From positions 509,456 through 573,455 of the forward strand of contig NZ_CP019436.1 in the NCBI RefSeq assembly GCF_002201895.1: 64,000 nucleotides of DNA, given 5' to 3'. Made by a program: the position numbers and the translations under genes. Shown here piece by piece: positions 26,857 through 36,553 of this stretch. The notes beneath the pieces were generated by a model. The model had not been told where the DNA came from. It ran no database searches and saw only the letters and a program-made list of their open reading frames with translations. This DNA comes from Methanopyrus sp. SNP6. Lineage in GTDB: Archaea > JAADCQ01 > Methanopyri > Methanopyrales > Methanopyraceae. Numbering within the stretch: the first letter of the stretch is position 1; every line of letters starts with the position of its first letter.

Positions 26857-27907
26857 CACCGTCGATGAACGACCCGAGTTCCACGGATATCCGCGGCACG
26901 ATGGCCACGTCTAGATCCCTACGCTCAAGTTCTCGGAGGATGTCCTCACCCGTGAGTAGTCCGGCGCACCCGATGTTACCGCCGAAGTACCGATTTTCCA
27001 CTGTTACAGGTTCTAAGACTTCACGCCCCAGCTTCTCGTTCGTAGTCCGACATAATTCCTCGATGACAAGTCCGAACATCTCGCCGGTGATCAGTCCTAT
27101 CTTAGAGTCGACGCCGCCGAGGGCTTCGGCGCATTGTGACGCCAGATCGTTTAGACTCTTCAAATATTCCTCTAACGGGACCAGACTGTCGCAGGGGACC
27201 ACGTCGAGGTCCAACTCGCGATCCATCCGTCGGCACGTCTCCCACAGGAACCGAATTTCATCGGACGTGGGGGGCCGAATACCTTCCCGGTTGTACCTAG
27301 TGACCCCGACCGGAATCACCACGCACTTACGGAGGTCCCAGTCGTCGAGATCCCGTAGGATCATGGGTAGGGAGTTCAAGTTGTAGTCGGGTACGGCCAC
27401 GACGTTAGCGACGGTATCGACCTCACGTGCAGCCTTTCGGACCAGCTCCAACACACGTGCGGCTTCGCGGACGCTCTCCCGGGTCAGCTTGGCGCGTTCC
27501 GATGGATCGGTGGAAAGGAGGTGGAAGTCTAGTTGATCGACGTACCGTAGGAGAGTCCGGAGCTTTCGCTCCGTCAGGAATTTTCCGGAAGTTATCACCT
27601 TGAGCGGTAGGTTCTCTCGGCTTTCCACAAGCTCGCGCGCCCGGCGAACCACGTCTTCCAGCTTCGGATGGTTCACCAGATCGGATGGGTACATGGATAA
27701 CTCGTCGATGACGAGACGGCGTCGGGCATCCGGTGGGAGTTGGGTGGCATAACAATGCCGACAGGTCGGCGAGCATGGCGGTGTGGGATCACTCGGAGGA
27801 CCGTGAGACTCGATCAGCCAGGTCTTCTCCCCGTCGTAATCCAGGTGTCGAGTCACCCACTCCGTACTCACCTGAACGATCCCACATTCCCCCCACCGAG
27901 ATGCCAC
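26753..27907 (-). CDS. Radical SAM protein with DUF512-like C-terminus
   Basis: The 384-residue protein has the radical SAM cluster motif CSPTCRHCY (C-x3-C-x2-C) near residue 45, then LKVITSGKFLTERKL and VPVGVTRYNREGIRPP. The C-terminal part (VPCDSLVPLEEYLKSL, TGEMFGLVIEEL, VENRYFGGNIGCAGLLTGEDI) resembles the DUF512/FeS oxidoreductase group found in methanogens. The reaction is unknown. It overlaps the flippase gene tail-to-tail by 104 nt. The TTG start at 27907 is uncertain. Confidence 0.75.
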   Translation of the reverse strand: MASRWGECGIVQVSTEWVTRHLDYDGEKTWLIESHGPPSDPTPPCSPTCRHCYATQLPPDARRRLVIDELSMYPSDLVNHPKLEDVVRRARELVESRENLPLKVITSGKFLTERKLRTLLRYVDQLDFHLLSTDPSERAKLTRESVREAARVLELVRKAAREVDTVANVVAVPDYNLNSLPMILRDLDDWDLRKCVVIPVGVTRYNREGIRPPTSDEIRFLWETCRRMDRELDLDVVPCDSLVPLEEYLKSLNDLASQCAEALGGVDSKIGLITGEMFGLVIEELCRTTNEKLGREVLEPVTVENRYFGGNIGCAGLLTGEDILRELERRDLDVAIVPRISVELGSFIDGVTIFEVSLHAGCEIVVGPERLEDLPDVLAEIPHQ

Positions 27908-28144
27908 CCATCGGATGAGACCGTCTGATGGGACCCTTTCGACCCACTATTCGTGGCGCATATCACTCCGAAGTCGCCCCGGGATCGCAGCTGAGATAGG
28001 GACGGTCGAGGTGTCTACGCCGCAACTCCGCACTCGGGGAGTGGACAACCTGATACTGCGCGGCCGACGGAGAACCCAAACGCTACGTCGCGCCACGTCC
28101 CATCAGTTGGTTATAGGAACGGTCTGGGACGCTCCGTGCCGGTA

Positions 28145-30154
28145 CTACTCCCTATACTTCGGCTGTCCTCCGACACCGCCGGGTAGCCCTTCCCTTTTCC
28201 GTAACTTTTCAACTAGCCGCAGTATTCCGAGCAAGTACCGCTCGACCGAACTCTCGAACGTTACCACGTCCTCCTCGGGCCAGGGACAACGAGGTAACCG
28301 CAGGTTTCGCGGGTCTTCCTTCCTGGCCAGCTCGATGGCCTCTTCGACCGCAGACTTCCACTCCAGCATGGGCATCACTGCCGGCGGTGACTCGTAAATC
28401 AGCAGGAAGGCCTCTTTGTCGGATTCCTCGGGACAATGGACGTAATGGTTCAAGAGTGAGAGTGGCACCCCATGTTTCAACTTCAGGGCATAGTTGAGGG
28501 CGTGAACCGCGTGTTCGGCCGAATCGGTCCCGACCCTCCTCCTCAAATCCGAGTCTTCCAGGCGAATGTAGTACGCCTTCACGCGTATCGTGATGTCACC
28601 ACGCTCCAGCGGGATAGGCCGCTCGGGTTCGTCCGGGGGAGGCGAGAGTACCGTGTCCGTCCACCGGAGCTCGACGTACCCTATTCCGCACTTCCCCTCT
28701 CCCTCGACGTGGACCTCGATTCTGGGATAAGTCCACCAACCTTCCTCGATAAGCTGTGCTACGGTGGGATCGTACTCCTCCACGGGGACGGCCGGGATCG
28801 TGAGGGTCTTCCGGTCGGGTGGTTCGCTGACGACCCAGATCTCGCCGGCGGCCCTGAACGCGCATCCCGGGGCCCAAGCCCTTGGCACGTCTTCGGGATC
28901 GACTTGGTCCCTGAGAACGGCCCGTGAGTCGTCCTCGCGGACCACCCGGTACGATCCCTTTTCCCCGTAGAACGACTCGGTCGGATTACTCCAAGGTGGT
29001 GCGGCCAAGTGCGACTGGGCGTAAGCCAGTATGCGTTCGACTTTGCCCTCCAGGTAGGCCTCGCGGAATCTCCTCGGAGTCTTGGTCACGAACGAAGTCC
29101 AAGGGTCGGCCGGGTAGATCACGGACTCCGCCTCCTGACCGCGCCTGCCGGCACGTCCTTCCCGCTGCCAGAAGTCGGAGACGCGGTCAGGGATCCCGTA
29201 GTGCACGACTCGAATTACGGACCCCACGTCGATGCCGACCTCGAGCGTCTTCACTGTAATCATCACGGAGGCACGACCTCGCTTGAACTCCCGCTCGGCA
29301 CGTCGGCGCTCGTCCCGGGGGAGCGCCCCGTGATGTAGTGTGACGTATTCTTCTAGTCCGTACCGTCGGCATAGTACCTGGTAAGCGTGTTCCGCCTGTG
29401 TCCGGGTTCTGAAGAATACCAACGTCTTCGGGTCCTCCAGGGCGTATCTGATGATATCTTCCAGGAGATCGGCCATTTTGGCGGTATTTCGAACCACGAA
29501 CTTACGGGGTGCCATCTTCCCCCTACCGCGGACGTGCGTGCAGGTCTCACCGGTGGCTCGCTCGACCTCGCCGCAGAAGTAATCCGGGTGTCCCACGGTT
29601 CCGGACATGAACAGGTGCCGGCGATCCCGGAGCGCGCGAACGATCCCGAGCAACAGGTTCACCTGTTTGGGACCGTAGAAGTGGACTTCGTCCCACACGA
29701 GGCACCGCGCGACGTCGGTCAGGAACTCCCAGAACTGAAGCCCTCGACGGGCGTGAATCCAGATCATCTGTGGGTTTGTAACGACGATCTCGGCTTCCTG
29801 AACCTTGGCGCGCCATCCCGGGTGGTCACCGTCGGCGATAACCACGTCGTAGCCGTACTGGATCATCCGTTCGGCCTGATCACGGGCGAGAGCCTTAGTC
29901 GGATACACGAAAACTGCAGGAAAGGTATGTTCGTGCTCTATCGCCGCGAGAGCCGCCTCGGTTTTTCCAGCACCCATTCCCGCGGTCAGTAGAACGTGGC
30001 CGTTCTCGAACGCCTCTACGGTCTCAACCTGATGTCTGTAGGCCTCTACGTCCGGGAGCCGTTTCGAGAACCTCGAGAGCGGAATTCCGGCACCTTCCGG
30101 TTTTTCACCCTCCCATTCGAGCTCCCACCGAACTCCCATCGATCTCACACCCAT
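28145..30154 (-). CDS. DEAD/DEAH-box superfamily 2 helicase
   Basis: The protein of about 669 residues has the SF2 motifs in order: YRHQVETVEAF (Q-like), GMGAGKTEAAL (I), VFVYPTKALARDQAE (Ia), VTNPQMI, VWDEVHFYG (II, DEVH), MSGTVGHP (III), TLVFFRTRTQAE (IV), TLEVGIDVG (V) and QREGRAGRRGQ (VI). It resembles the Lhr/Hrq1-like group of repair helicases. The C-terminal 250 residues are not recognised. The ATG at 30154 (or 30139) avoids overlap with the divergent gene at 30191. Confidence 0.86.
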   Translation of the reverse strand: MGVRSMGVRWELEWEGEKPEGAGIPLSRFSKRLPDVEAYRHQVETVEAFENGHVLLTAGMGAGKTEAALAAIEHEHTFPAVFVYPTKALARDQAERMIQYGYDVVIADGDHPGWRAKVQEAEIVVTNPQMIWIHARRGLQFWEFLTDVARCLVWDEVHFYGPKQVNLLLGIVRALRDRRHLFMSGTVGHPDYFCGEVERATGETCTHVRGRGKMAPRKFVVRNTAKMADLLEDIIRYALEDPKTLVFFRTRTQAEHAYQVLCRRYGLEEYVTLHHGALPRDERRRAEREFKRGRASVMITVKTLEVGIDVGSVIRVVHYGIPDRVSDFWQREGRAGRRGQEAESVIYPADPWTSFVTKTPRRFREAYLEGKVERILAYAQSHLAAPPWSNPTESFYGEKGSYRVVREDDSRAVLRDQVDPEDVPRAWAPGCAFRAAGEIWVVSEPPDRKTLTIPAVPVEEYDPTVAQLIEEGWWTYPRIEVHVEGEGKCGIGYVELRWTDTVLSPPPDEPERPIPLERGDITIRVKAYYIRLEDSDLRRRVGTDSAEHAVHALNYALKLKHGVPLSLLNHYVHCPEESDKEAFLLIYESPPAVMPMLEWKSAVEEAIELARKEDPRNLRLPRCPWPEEDVVTFESSVERYLLGILRLVEKLRKREGLPGGVGGQPKYRE

Positions 30155-30190
30155 AACCGGTCGGAAGGGACGTCTCCCGGGGGTTAAAAG

Positions 30191-31465
30191 TTGGAAGGTA
30201 GAGTGCACCTGCACGTACTGGTGAGGGCACGGAAGGATGCGTCGGCTGTGGAATCGGCATTGGAGCGATATTACCCGGACTGGGAGTGGAGAGTGGAAAC
30301 GCTCGGAGGTGAACGCAATCCGTCGTGGATTGTCGGTTTAGCGCGTGAACGGTTCGAAGATTCCGACGCGATGTGGAAGGTACTCCTTCTGGGCCGGCGT
30401 AGTTACTCCGGCCGTGGGCGTGTGGTTTGGATGGAGGGATGGTCGGCGGTAAACGTGGGCAAGGCGGAGGTCCGGAACGCCAGGCTGACCGAGATCGTGG
30501 ACAGTATCGAGTTAGGGCGTGCCGCCCCGCGCCTGAGCGTGGCTTTCAGACGGGTACCGGAGCTCCGACGGGGGAGGTTACTGACCGAGAATCAGGACGC
30601 GGATACCATGCTTCGGTGGGGCAAATTCACCGAAACGATCGCTGAGCTAACGGAGGAGGAGTTACATAACGGTGCGTACTTCTCGCTCCGAAAGCCGGGG
30701 AACCCACCGGAAGAAGTACTCTACGACGCCTCCGGTAGGCCGATCCTCAGGATCCTCATGCCGGACGAGGGTAAACCGAGCGTAAGCGTGCTCGGGAACG
30801 GGGAACCCTTCGATCTTAAGGCGTTCGTCCGTGAGAACTGCGAGACGCTGGAAAACCTGTTCGAGGACGCAGTGGATTCCCTAGGTGGAGTAGCGGGAGA
30901 GTTCGATGTCCTACTCGTGCCGGTCAGCGGGGGGAAGGACAGCACGTGCTGCTTAGCGATAGCCGTCGAAACGGCGGACCGATTAGGAATAGACGTCGAA
31001 GCCGTGTACGTGGATACCGGATACGACCTGGGAAGAGACGTCGTCGAAGACGTCGGAGCAGCGTTGGGAGTCGACATTAAGCACGTAGACGTTTCCGATG
31101 CGTTTGAGCGTGGGTTGAGGGAGCGGAAGCCTACCCATGAGAACCGATGGTGCACCGGTGTGAAGCTTTCCGGGATCAAGAAAGTGCTGAAGGATTTGGA
31201 GGGAGATGTCCTGTTGGTCGTGGGGGATCGAGATGCGGAGAGCCGTAGGAGGAGATTGAGGCCGCCGGTCCATAGGAACCGTCTGCTCGACGTGCCCGAA
31301 GTTAACCCCGTGAAAGGGTGGGGAGGAGCCGAGGTGCTCGGGACGTTGTTCCGATTGGGTCTACCCGTGAGCGAACTGTACGAGATCGGGTTCTACAGGT
31401 TGGGCTGCTCCGTGTGTCCCTCATTCACGGCGTGGGAGAGAACGCTCGTGGAGCTCAGCCGATAA
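30191..31465 (+). CDS. PAPS-reductase-like PP-loop protein with N-terminal extension
   Basis: The C-terminal 200 residues have the PP-loop VPVSGGKDSTCCLAIA near residue 237, VYVDTGYD and a late RLGCSVCPSF cysteine pair, typical of the PAPS reductase/ATP-sulfurylase-small-subunit superfamily. WCTGVKLSG, also typical, lies near residue 315. The N-terminal 220 residues are a different domain whose late part (EITELTEEE-like region and GRPILRILMPDE) resembles PUA-linked members in methanogens. Such proteins may mobilise sulfur or adenylate an unknown substrate. The start is TTG 30191 or GTG 30203. Confidence 0.72.
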   Translation: MEGRVHLHVLVRARKDASAVESALERYYPDWEWRVETLGGERNPSWIVGLARERFEDSDAMWKVLLLGRRSYSGRGRVVWMEGWSAVNVGKAEVRNARLTEIVDSIELGRAAPRLSVAFRRVPELRRGRLLTENQDADTMLRWGKFTETIAELTEEELHNGAYFSLRKPGNPPEEVLYDASGRPILRILMPDEGKPSVSVLGNGEPFDLKAFVRENCETLENLFEDAVDSLGGVAGEFDVLLVPVSGGKDSTCCLAIAVETADRLGIDVEAVYVDTGYDLGRDVVEDVGAALGVDIKHVDVSDAFERGLRERKPTHENRWCTGVKLSGIKKVLKDLEGDVLLVVGDRDAESRRRRLRPPVHRNRLLDVPEVNPVKGWGGAEVLGTLFRLGLPVSELYEIGFYRLGCSVCPSFTAWERTLVELSR

Positions 31466-31585
31466 TCCTGACTGCGGGCTTCATCGCCAACTCTCAAGCG
31501 CAAGCGCGGTCTCCCACGGGCCCGACGGTGCGCACGCGGGGACAACGTTACGGTTACTTTAACGATTGCGTCCGGGGGTATCGGT

Positions 31586-31894
31586 TCACTTCATGATGAT
31601 CTCCACGTGCACCTCTTCGGGGACGTGTATACGCATTAGCCGTCGGATCGTACGCTCATCGCCTTTAATATCGATCAACCGCTTGTGAATGCGCATCTCC
31701 CACTTGTCCCAAGTAGCCTTACCTTCACCGTCCGGAGACTTCCGTGTCGGAACCAGAAGTCGTTTAGTCGGCAGTGGGATGGGACCAGACATCTGAGCAC
31801 CGGTTTCCTCAACGACCTTCTTGATCCGCTCACAGACCTCCTCGAGTTTGTGGTGATCGGTACTCGACAGGCGCAGGCGTACTTCCTGGGCCAT
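31586..31894 (-). CDS. rps10: 30S ribosomal protein S10
   Basis: The 102-residue protein matches archaeal S10: it begins AQEVRLRLSSTDHHKLEEVC and contains GPIPLPTKRLLVPTRKSPDG and WEMRIHKRLIDIKG. It follows the EF-1A gene by 43 nt on the same strand, the standard archaeal tuf-rps10 arrangement, and presumably shares its promoter. The ATG at 31894 is the natural start. Confidence 0.95.
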   Translation of the reverse strand: MAQEVRLRLSSTDHHKLEEVCERIKKVVEETGAQMSGPIPLPTKRLLVPTRKSPDGEGKATWDKWEMRIHKRLIDIKGDERTIRRLMRIHVPEEVHVEIIMK

Positions 31895-31937
31895 CACGAC
31901 ACCTCCCGGAAGAGAATTATCTCGAGGGGAAGAAAGC

Positions 31938-33209
31938 TCACTCTTCCTTCTCGATCTTCACGCACATTCCGGCGGCCACCGTCTGACCCATGTCTCTGAT
32001 GGCGAACCGGCCAAGCTGTGGGATGAAGCTGACCTCCTCGATGACCATCGGCTTCGTCGGCCGGATGCGCACCTTCGCGGCCTCTCCGGTCTTCAGGAAG
32101 TCCGGGTTCTCTTCGATTACCTCACCGGTAGCCGGATCGATCTTCTCGATGAGTTCCTCGAACTTGCAGGCCACCTGGGCGGTGTGACAGTGGAATACCG
32201 GTGTGTAACCTGCGGTGATCGCGCTCGGGTGCTGTAGGACCACGATCTGCGCGATGAAGGTGTCGTCCGGCGTAACCACGGTAGCCGGCTCGTCGGGGTG
32301 ACAGGCTACGTCACCGCGGCTGATGTCGTTCTTACCCACGCCCTTCACGTTGAAACCGATGTTGTCGCCCGGCTCGGCGCGCTCGATCTCCTCGTGGTGC
32401 ATCTCGATGCTCCTGACCTCACCCTCTCCCTTCCGTCCTCCGGTGGCCGTGTAGGCCGGCTCAAACCGGACGGTGTCGCCCACCTCGAGTACTCCTGTCT
32501 CAACCCGACCCACCGGCACGGTACCGACACCGGTGATCGAGTACACGTCCTGGATCGGGATCCGCAGCGGCTTGTCAATCGGCTTCTTGGGCGGTTCCAG
32601 GTCGTCTAGCGCCTCCAGCAGAGTCGGACCGTCGTACCACGGTGTGTTGTCGCTCTTCTCGACCACGTTGTCGCCTTCGAAGGCGCTGATCGGGATGAAC
32701 GGGATCTCGTCGACGTTGTAACCGATAGTCTTTAGGAGCTCGGCGACCTCCTGCTTGACCTCCTCGTACCTGTCCTCATCGTAGTCCACGAGGTCCATCT
32801 TGTTGATTGCCACGATGAGCTGGTCGATACCTAGCGTCTTGGCCAGGAACGCGTGCTCCTTGGTCTGAGGCATCACACCGTCGTCCGTGGCCACTACCAG
32901 GATTGCAGCGTCGGCTTGGCTCGCACCGGTGATCATGTTCTTAACGAAGTCTCGATGTCCTGGGCAGTCCACGATGGTGAACTCGTAGTTGTCGGTCTCG
33001 AACTTGGTGTGAGCTAAGTCGATCGTTACACCTCGCTCCCGCTCCTCCTCGAGCGTGTCCATGATAACTCTGAACTTGTCTTCTCCTTCACCCAGATCCT
33101 TGTCTTCGATCACACCGGTGTCGTACAACAATCGACCGACCAGGGTGGACTTACCGTGGTCTACGTGGCCGATGAACGCGAGGTTAATGTGCTCCTTCTC
33201 CTTCGCCAC
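31938..33209 (-). CDS. tuf: Translation elongation factor EF-1A
   Basis: The 423-residue GTPase shows G1 GHVDHGKST near residue 14, DCPGH (G3), NKMD (G4) and SAFEGDN (G5), and the three-domain archaeal EF-1A architecture. It delivers aminoacyl-tRNA to the ribosome. The start has GGGGGAGG just upstream, and a strong TATA box lies about 50 nt further upstream. Confidence 0.97.
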   Translation of the reverse strand: MAKEKEHINLAFIGHVDHGKSTLVGRLLYDTGVIEDKDLGEGEDKFRVIMDTLEEERERGVTIDLAHTKFETDNYEFTIVDCPGHRDFVKNMITGASQADAAILVVATDDGVMPQTKEHAFLAKTLGIDQLIVAINKMDLVDYDEDRYEEVKQEVAELLKTIGYNVDEIPFIPISAFEGDNVVEKSDNTPWYDGPTLLEALDDLEPPKKPIDKPLRIPIQDVYSITGVGTVPVGRVETGVLEVGDTVRFEPAYTATGGRKGEGEVRSIEMHHEEIERAEPGDNIGFNVKGVGKNDISRGDVACHPDEPATVVTPDDTFIAQIVVLQHPSAITAGYTPVFHCHTAQVACKFEELIEKIDPATGEVIEENPDFLKTGEAAKVRIRPTKPMVIEEVSFIPQLGRFAIRDMGQTVAAGMCVKIEKEE

Positions 33210-33255
33210 GGGAACCTCCCCCGGTTTCGTTTCGCGACGACCCGGCCGATCCCCG

Positions 33256-33264
33256 TTTTATAAT
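33256..33264 (-). promoter_or_regulatory. TATA box of tuf-rps10
   Basis: The minus strand reads ATTATAAAA in a GC-rich background, about 47-55 nt upstream of the EF-1A start codon. It is one of the clearest box A elements in the window, as expected for a highly expressed gene. Confidence 0.65.
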
Positions 33265-33289
33265 ATTGTCGGTTATGGGGAAAGCTCGG

Positions 33290-34243
33290 TCATTCGACTT
33301 CTTCTAGCGAGACGGGTCGATCCTCCTTCACAGACTTGAGGGCCGCCACGGCCGTGCGGAGAGCTTGAAGTCCAGCCTCGCCGTCGACGAGGGGATCTCG
33401 ATTTTCTAATATAGACTCGGCAAAGTCCCGAAGCTCCAGTTTCAGGGGTTCTTCCTTCCGTATATTGAACCGTTTAACACCCTCCCGATCCATCAACCGG
33501 AGCTCCTGTTCTATGTACTGAATCTCCAGGATAGCCTCCCGACCTGTCACCTCTAGCCTCCGTTCCTTATACGGGGTGAGCCAGTTCACTTCTATCAGTC
33601 CAGTAGGATCTCCATCGAACCGGAGCATGACCTCGGCATAATCTTCCCGAGTTCGTGTGATGGCAGAGCCGGCCGTGGCGTACACCTCTTCCACATCTGT
33701 CTCAGCTAAGTAGCGCATCACGTCGATGTCGTGCACGGCAAGGTCCACGATGACACCTACGTCCCGGATCCTGGGTGGATACGGACCGACCCGCTTAGCC
33801 GACATAACTACGATATCACCCAAGTCACCCCTCGAGACTACCTCCTTAGCTTTCATCACGCTCGGATTGAACCGCTCGATATGGCCGACCGCGAGCTTCA
33901 ACCCGTGGTCCTCAGCGGCGTCTATGATGCGCCTGGCGTTCTCGATCGTATCGGCGATCGGTTTCTCGACGAGAACGTGCACGCCCGCTTCCAGCGCGTC
34001 AACGGCTATCTCCGCGTGATACTTCGTCGGGACGCAGACACTGACGCCGTCCAAGTTCTCCTCTCGGAACATCTTCCGATGGTCGGTGTACCAGTTAACG
34101 TCGTACTTCTTGGCGACCTCCTTGACCCTGCGCTCGTTGACGTCACAAACCGCCACTAACTCCGTCTCTTCGAGCTCATGGTACACCCGGGCATGGTGCG
34201 ACCCCATCATGCCGACACCGATCACACCGGCACGCACGGTCAA
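33290..34243 (-). CDS. Gfo/Idh/MocA-family dehydrogenase
   Basis: The protein of about 317 residues begins with the NAD-binding RAGVIGVGMMGSHHARVY and contains the family motif VEKPIA near residue 93 and the catalytic-helix VDLAVHDIDVMRYL near 168. Family members oxidise sugars. Methanogen homologues include UDP-GlcNAc 3-dehydrogenase for surface glycan synthesis, a possible role here. The TTG at 34243, with GGGGGTG 6 nt upstream, is preferred to GTG 34252. The 21-bp near-palindrome lies 75-95 nt upstream. Confidence 0.82.
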   Translation of the reverse strand: MTVRAGVIGVGMMGSHHARVYHELEETELVAVCDVNERRVKEVAKKYDVNWYTDHRKMFREENLDGVSVCVPTKYHAEIAVDALEAGVHVLVEKPIADTIENARRIIDAAEDHGLKLAVGHIERFNPSVMKAKEVVSRGDLGDIVVMSAKRVGPYPPRIRDVGVIVDLAVHDIDVMRYLAETDVEEVYATAGSAITRTREDYAEVMLRFDGDPTGLIEVNWLTPYKERRLEVTGREAILEIQYIEQELRLMDREGVKRFNIRKEEPLKLELRDFAESILENRDPLVDGEAGLQALRTAVAALKSVKEDRPVSLEEVE

Positions 34244-34317
34244 TGGCGACACCCCCTGTCGGAGTGTCGGCGTGTCGATCCTGAGGAAGCGTTAAAACCC
34301 GGCGGTCCCACACCGTA

Positions 34318-34338
34318 AATTGTTACGAATATCATAAC
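34318..34338 (-). promoter_or_regulatory. Near-palindromic operator-like motif, copy 2
   Basis: Exact second copy of the 21-bp sequence at 12453-12473, with further partial identity on both flanks (CGTAA before, ATT after). It lies between the Gfo/Idh gene start and the hdrA SECIS, all on the minus strand, so the Gfo/Idh promoter is the likelier target. Function is inferred from symmetry only. Confidence 0.45.
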
Positions 34339-34365
34339 GATTCGCGCCGGGCGTGAGACCCCATC

Positions 34366-34401
34366 CCCCGCCCCCTGGGCTTTCGCCCTTCGGGGGCGGG
34401 G
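34366..34401 (-). promoter_or_regulatory. Archaeal SECIS element of hdrA
   Basis: On the minus strand this 36-nt hairpin has a 10-bp lower stem (CCCCGCCCCC pairing with GGGGGCGGGG), an asymmetric internal loop of GAA on the 5' side and a single A on the 3' side, a 4-bp upper stem (GGGC/GCCC) and a GAAA apical loop. This is precisely the archaeal SECIS consensus. It starts 33 nt after the hdrA stop codon, in the 3' UTR as usual in archaea, and explains readthrough of the UGA at 35845-35847. Confidence 0.93.
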
Positions 34402-34434
34402 TCATCGGGGGACTCGTGATCTTGAGGCCTTCCG

Positions 34435-36444
34435 TTACTCCTCTTCTTCCTCCTCGAGTGCTTCCGACAGCAGCGCCTCGATCTGCGGCGTCAACTGCTC
34501 ATCCCGGTAGTAGCGTAGCTGCATGGCACCGCTCGGGCACGCGGCGGCGCACTGTCCACAGCCCTGACAGGCCACGTCCTGCACCTCGGCAACTCTCTTA
34601 CCGTCCTTCTCCACCATTTCGATGGCATCGAACGGACACACCTGTGCGCACGCTCCGCAGCCGCCGCAGACGTCCTCGTCCACGGTCGCTGTGATCAGCT
34701 CGATCTCGACCTTGCCCTGGGACATCGGGATACTGGCCTCGCTGGCGGCGCCCTTCGCTTGGGCTACAGTGTCCGGGATGTCCTTCGGACCTTGCGCCAC
34801 ACCGGCGATCTGGACGCCGCGAACCTTCGTGCTGACCGGCTCCAGCTTCGGGTGTAGCTCCTTGAAGAACCCGTCCGGCGACCTGTCGATGCCCAGGATG
34901 TCGGCGAGCTTGGAGTACGTCTCCTCCGGCGCTACTAGGCCGCAGCCCAGCACCACGAGGTCAGCCTCGATCTCCATCGGCTCGCCGGTGAGCGTGTCCT
35001 CGACACGCACGATGAGGTTCTTGGTCTCAGGATCCTCGACTATCTCGGCCGGCCTACCTCGGATGAACCGCACACCGAACTGCTTCTGGGCGCGCTCGTA
35101 GTACTCCTCGTAACCCTTACCGAACGCCCGCACGTCCATGTAGCAGCAGTAGACCTCGGCATCCGGCTCGTGCTGCTTGATCAGCTGCGCGTTCTTGAGG
35201 ATGAACATACAGCAGATCCTGCTGCAGTACGCTTCGCCCTTCTCCTCCTTGCCCGGGCACCGCGATCCGACGCAGTGGATGAACACGATCCTGTGCGGCT
35301 CCTTGCCGTCGCTCGGTCGGATCACGTGACCCTCTGTCGGACCGGCCGGGTTGATCATCCGCTCCAGCTCCAGCGTAGTGATCACGTTGTCGTACTTGCC
35401 GTAGCCGTACTCCTCGAGCTTGCTCGCGTCGAACTCCTCGTAACCGGTCGCGACGATGATCGTGCCGACCTTCAGCCTTATCTCCTCAGGCTTTTGGTCG
35501 AAGTCTATCGCCGGCGGGTCCTGCGGGCACGCCTCTTCGCAGAGGCCGCACTTGATACAGTGCTCCTCGTCGATCGTGTACACCAGCGGCATCGCCTGCG
35601 GGAACGGCACGTAAATCGCCTTCCTGGTACCGAGCCCTAGGTCGAACTCGTTGGGCACCTCGATCGGACATACCTCCGCACAGACTCCGCATCCCGTGCA
35701 CGCGTCCTCGTCCACGTACCGCGGTTTCTTCTCGATCGTTACCTCGAAGTTGCCGATGTAGCCGTCCACGTCCTTGATCTCGGCGTAGGTGATCAGCTCG
35801 ATGTTCGGATGGTTACCCACCTGCACCATCTTCGGAGCCAGGATTCACATGGCGCAGTCGTCGGTCGGGAACGTCTTCGCCAGCCGCGCCATGTTACCTC
35901 CGATCGTCGGCTCCTTCTCCACCAGATACACCTTGAAGCCCTGATCCGCGAGGTCCAGGGCCGCCTGGATCCCGGCAATACCACCACCGATGATGAGGAC
36001 GCTGTTCTCGACCTCCACCTCCTTCGTCGGTACGTCCTCTAGCCGCTTAGCGCGCTCCACCGCCGCCCGAATCAAGTCCTTGGCCTTCTCCGTGGCCTCC
36101 TCCGGCTCCTGCATGTGTACGAACGAGCAGTGCTCCCGGATGTTGACCATCTCCATGTAGTACGGTGACAACCCGGCCTCCTTGACACAGTTCCTGAACG
36201 TGTTCTCGTGGATCTTCGGGGTACAGGCAGCCACGACTACTCGATCGAGGTCGTGTTCCTTGATGGCTTCCTGGATGATCTCCTGACCCGGATCGGCGCA
36301 GAAGAACGGGTAGTCAGTCGCGTACACGACGCCGGGCAGCTTCTTGGCGTACTCGACTACCTCTTCGACGTCGACGGACGCCTTGATGTTCACACCGCAG
36401 TGGCACACGAACACGCCTATCCTGACGCCCTCACTGTCCTCCAC
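34435..36444 (-). CDS. hdrA: Heterodisulfide reductase subunit A, selenoprotein
   Basis: The 669-residue flavoprotein is interrupted only by an in-frame UGA at codon 200, read as selenocysteine. The paralogue at 48-50 kb has cysteine at the matching place (NDCSIC versus DDCAM-Sec). It has a FAD motif [16 protein letters not shown] near residue 153 and four ferredoxin motifs: [36 protein letters not shown] and [12 protein letters not shown]. HdrA carries the bifurcating flavin of the HdrABC complex that reduces CoM-S-S-CoB and ferredoxin. GTG 36444, with GGGGGTG upstream, fits a TATA box at 36496; a longer frame reaches 36483. The gene stands alone, without hdrBC. Confidence 0.94.
35845..35847 (-). 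other. In-frame UGA selenocysteine codon of hdrA
   Basis: TGA on the minus strand between ATG (Met) and ATC (Ile) in DDCAM-Sec-ILAPKM. The alignment continues without any shift on both sides, the Cys paralogue has TGC here, and a canonical SECIS follows the gene. Read as a stop it would split the protein into two frames (34435-35829 and 35845-36483). Confidence 0.93.
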
Positions 36445-36495
36445 GTTTTCACCCCCTATGCCGTTGTGGCCACGCCCGGTCACACGATGTTCGGG

Positions 36496-36503
36496 TTATA
36501 AGC
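36496..36503 (-). promoter_or_regulatory. TATA box of hdrA
   Basis: The minus strand reads GCTTATAA about 52 nt upstream of the GTG 36444. Transcription would begin near 36475, which supports the shorter hdrA start over one at 36483. Confidence 0.55.
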
Positions 36504-36553
36504 GTTGGGATATTGGAGGCCGAAATCGGGGAGATTGGAGGGAAAGCTGGACT

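Noticed and set aside
27908-28144. Short frames between the radical SAM and helicase genes
   Set aside because: They are short, lack start signals and read as low-quality Arg/Ser/Thr-rich sequence; nothing else was seen in this 237-bp gap.
34435-36483. Two adjacent minus-strand frames suggesting a split or pseudogenised hdrA
   Set aside because: They are in the same phase, separated only by TGA at the known Cys/Sec position, with a canonical SECIS downstream; a single selenoprotein gene explains all of it.
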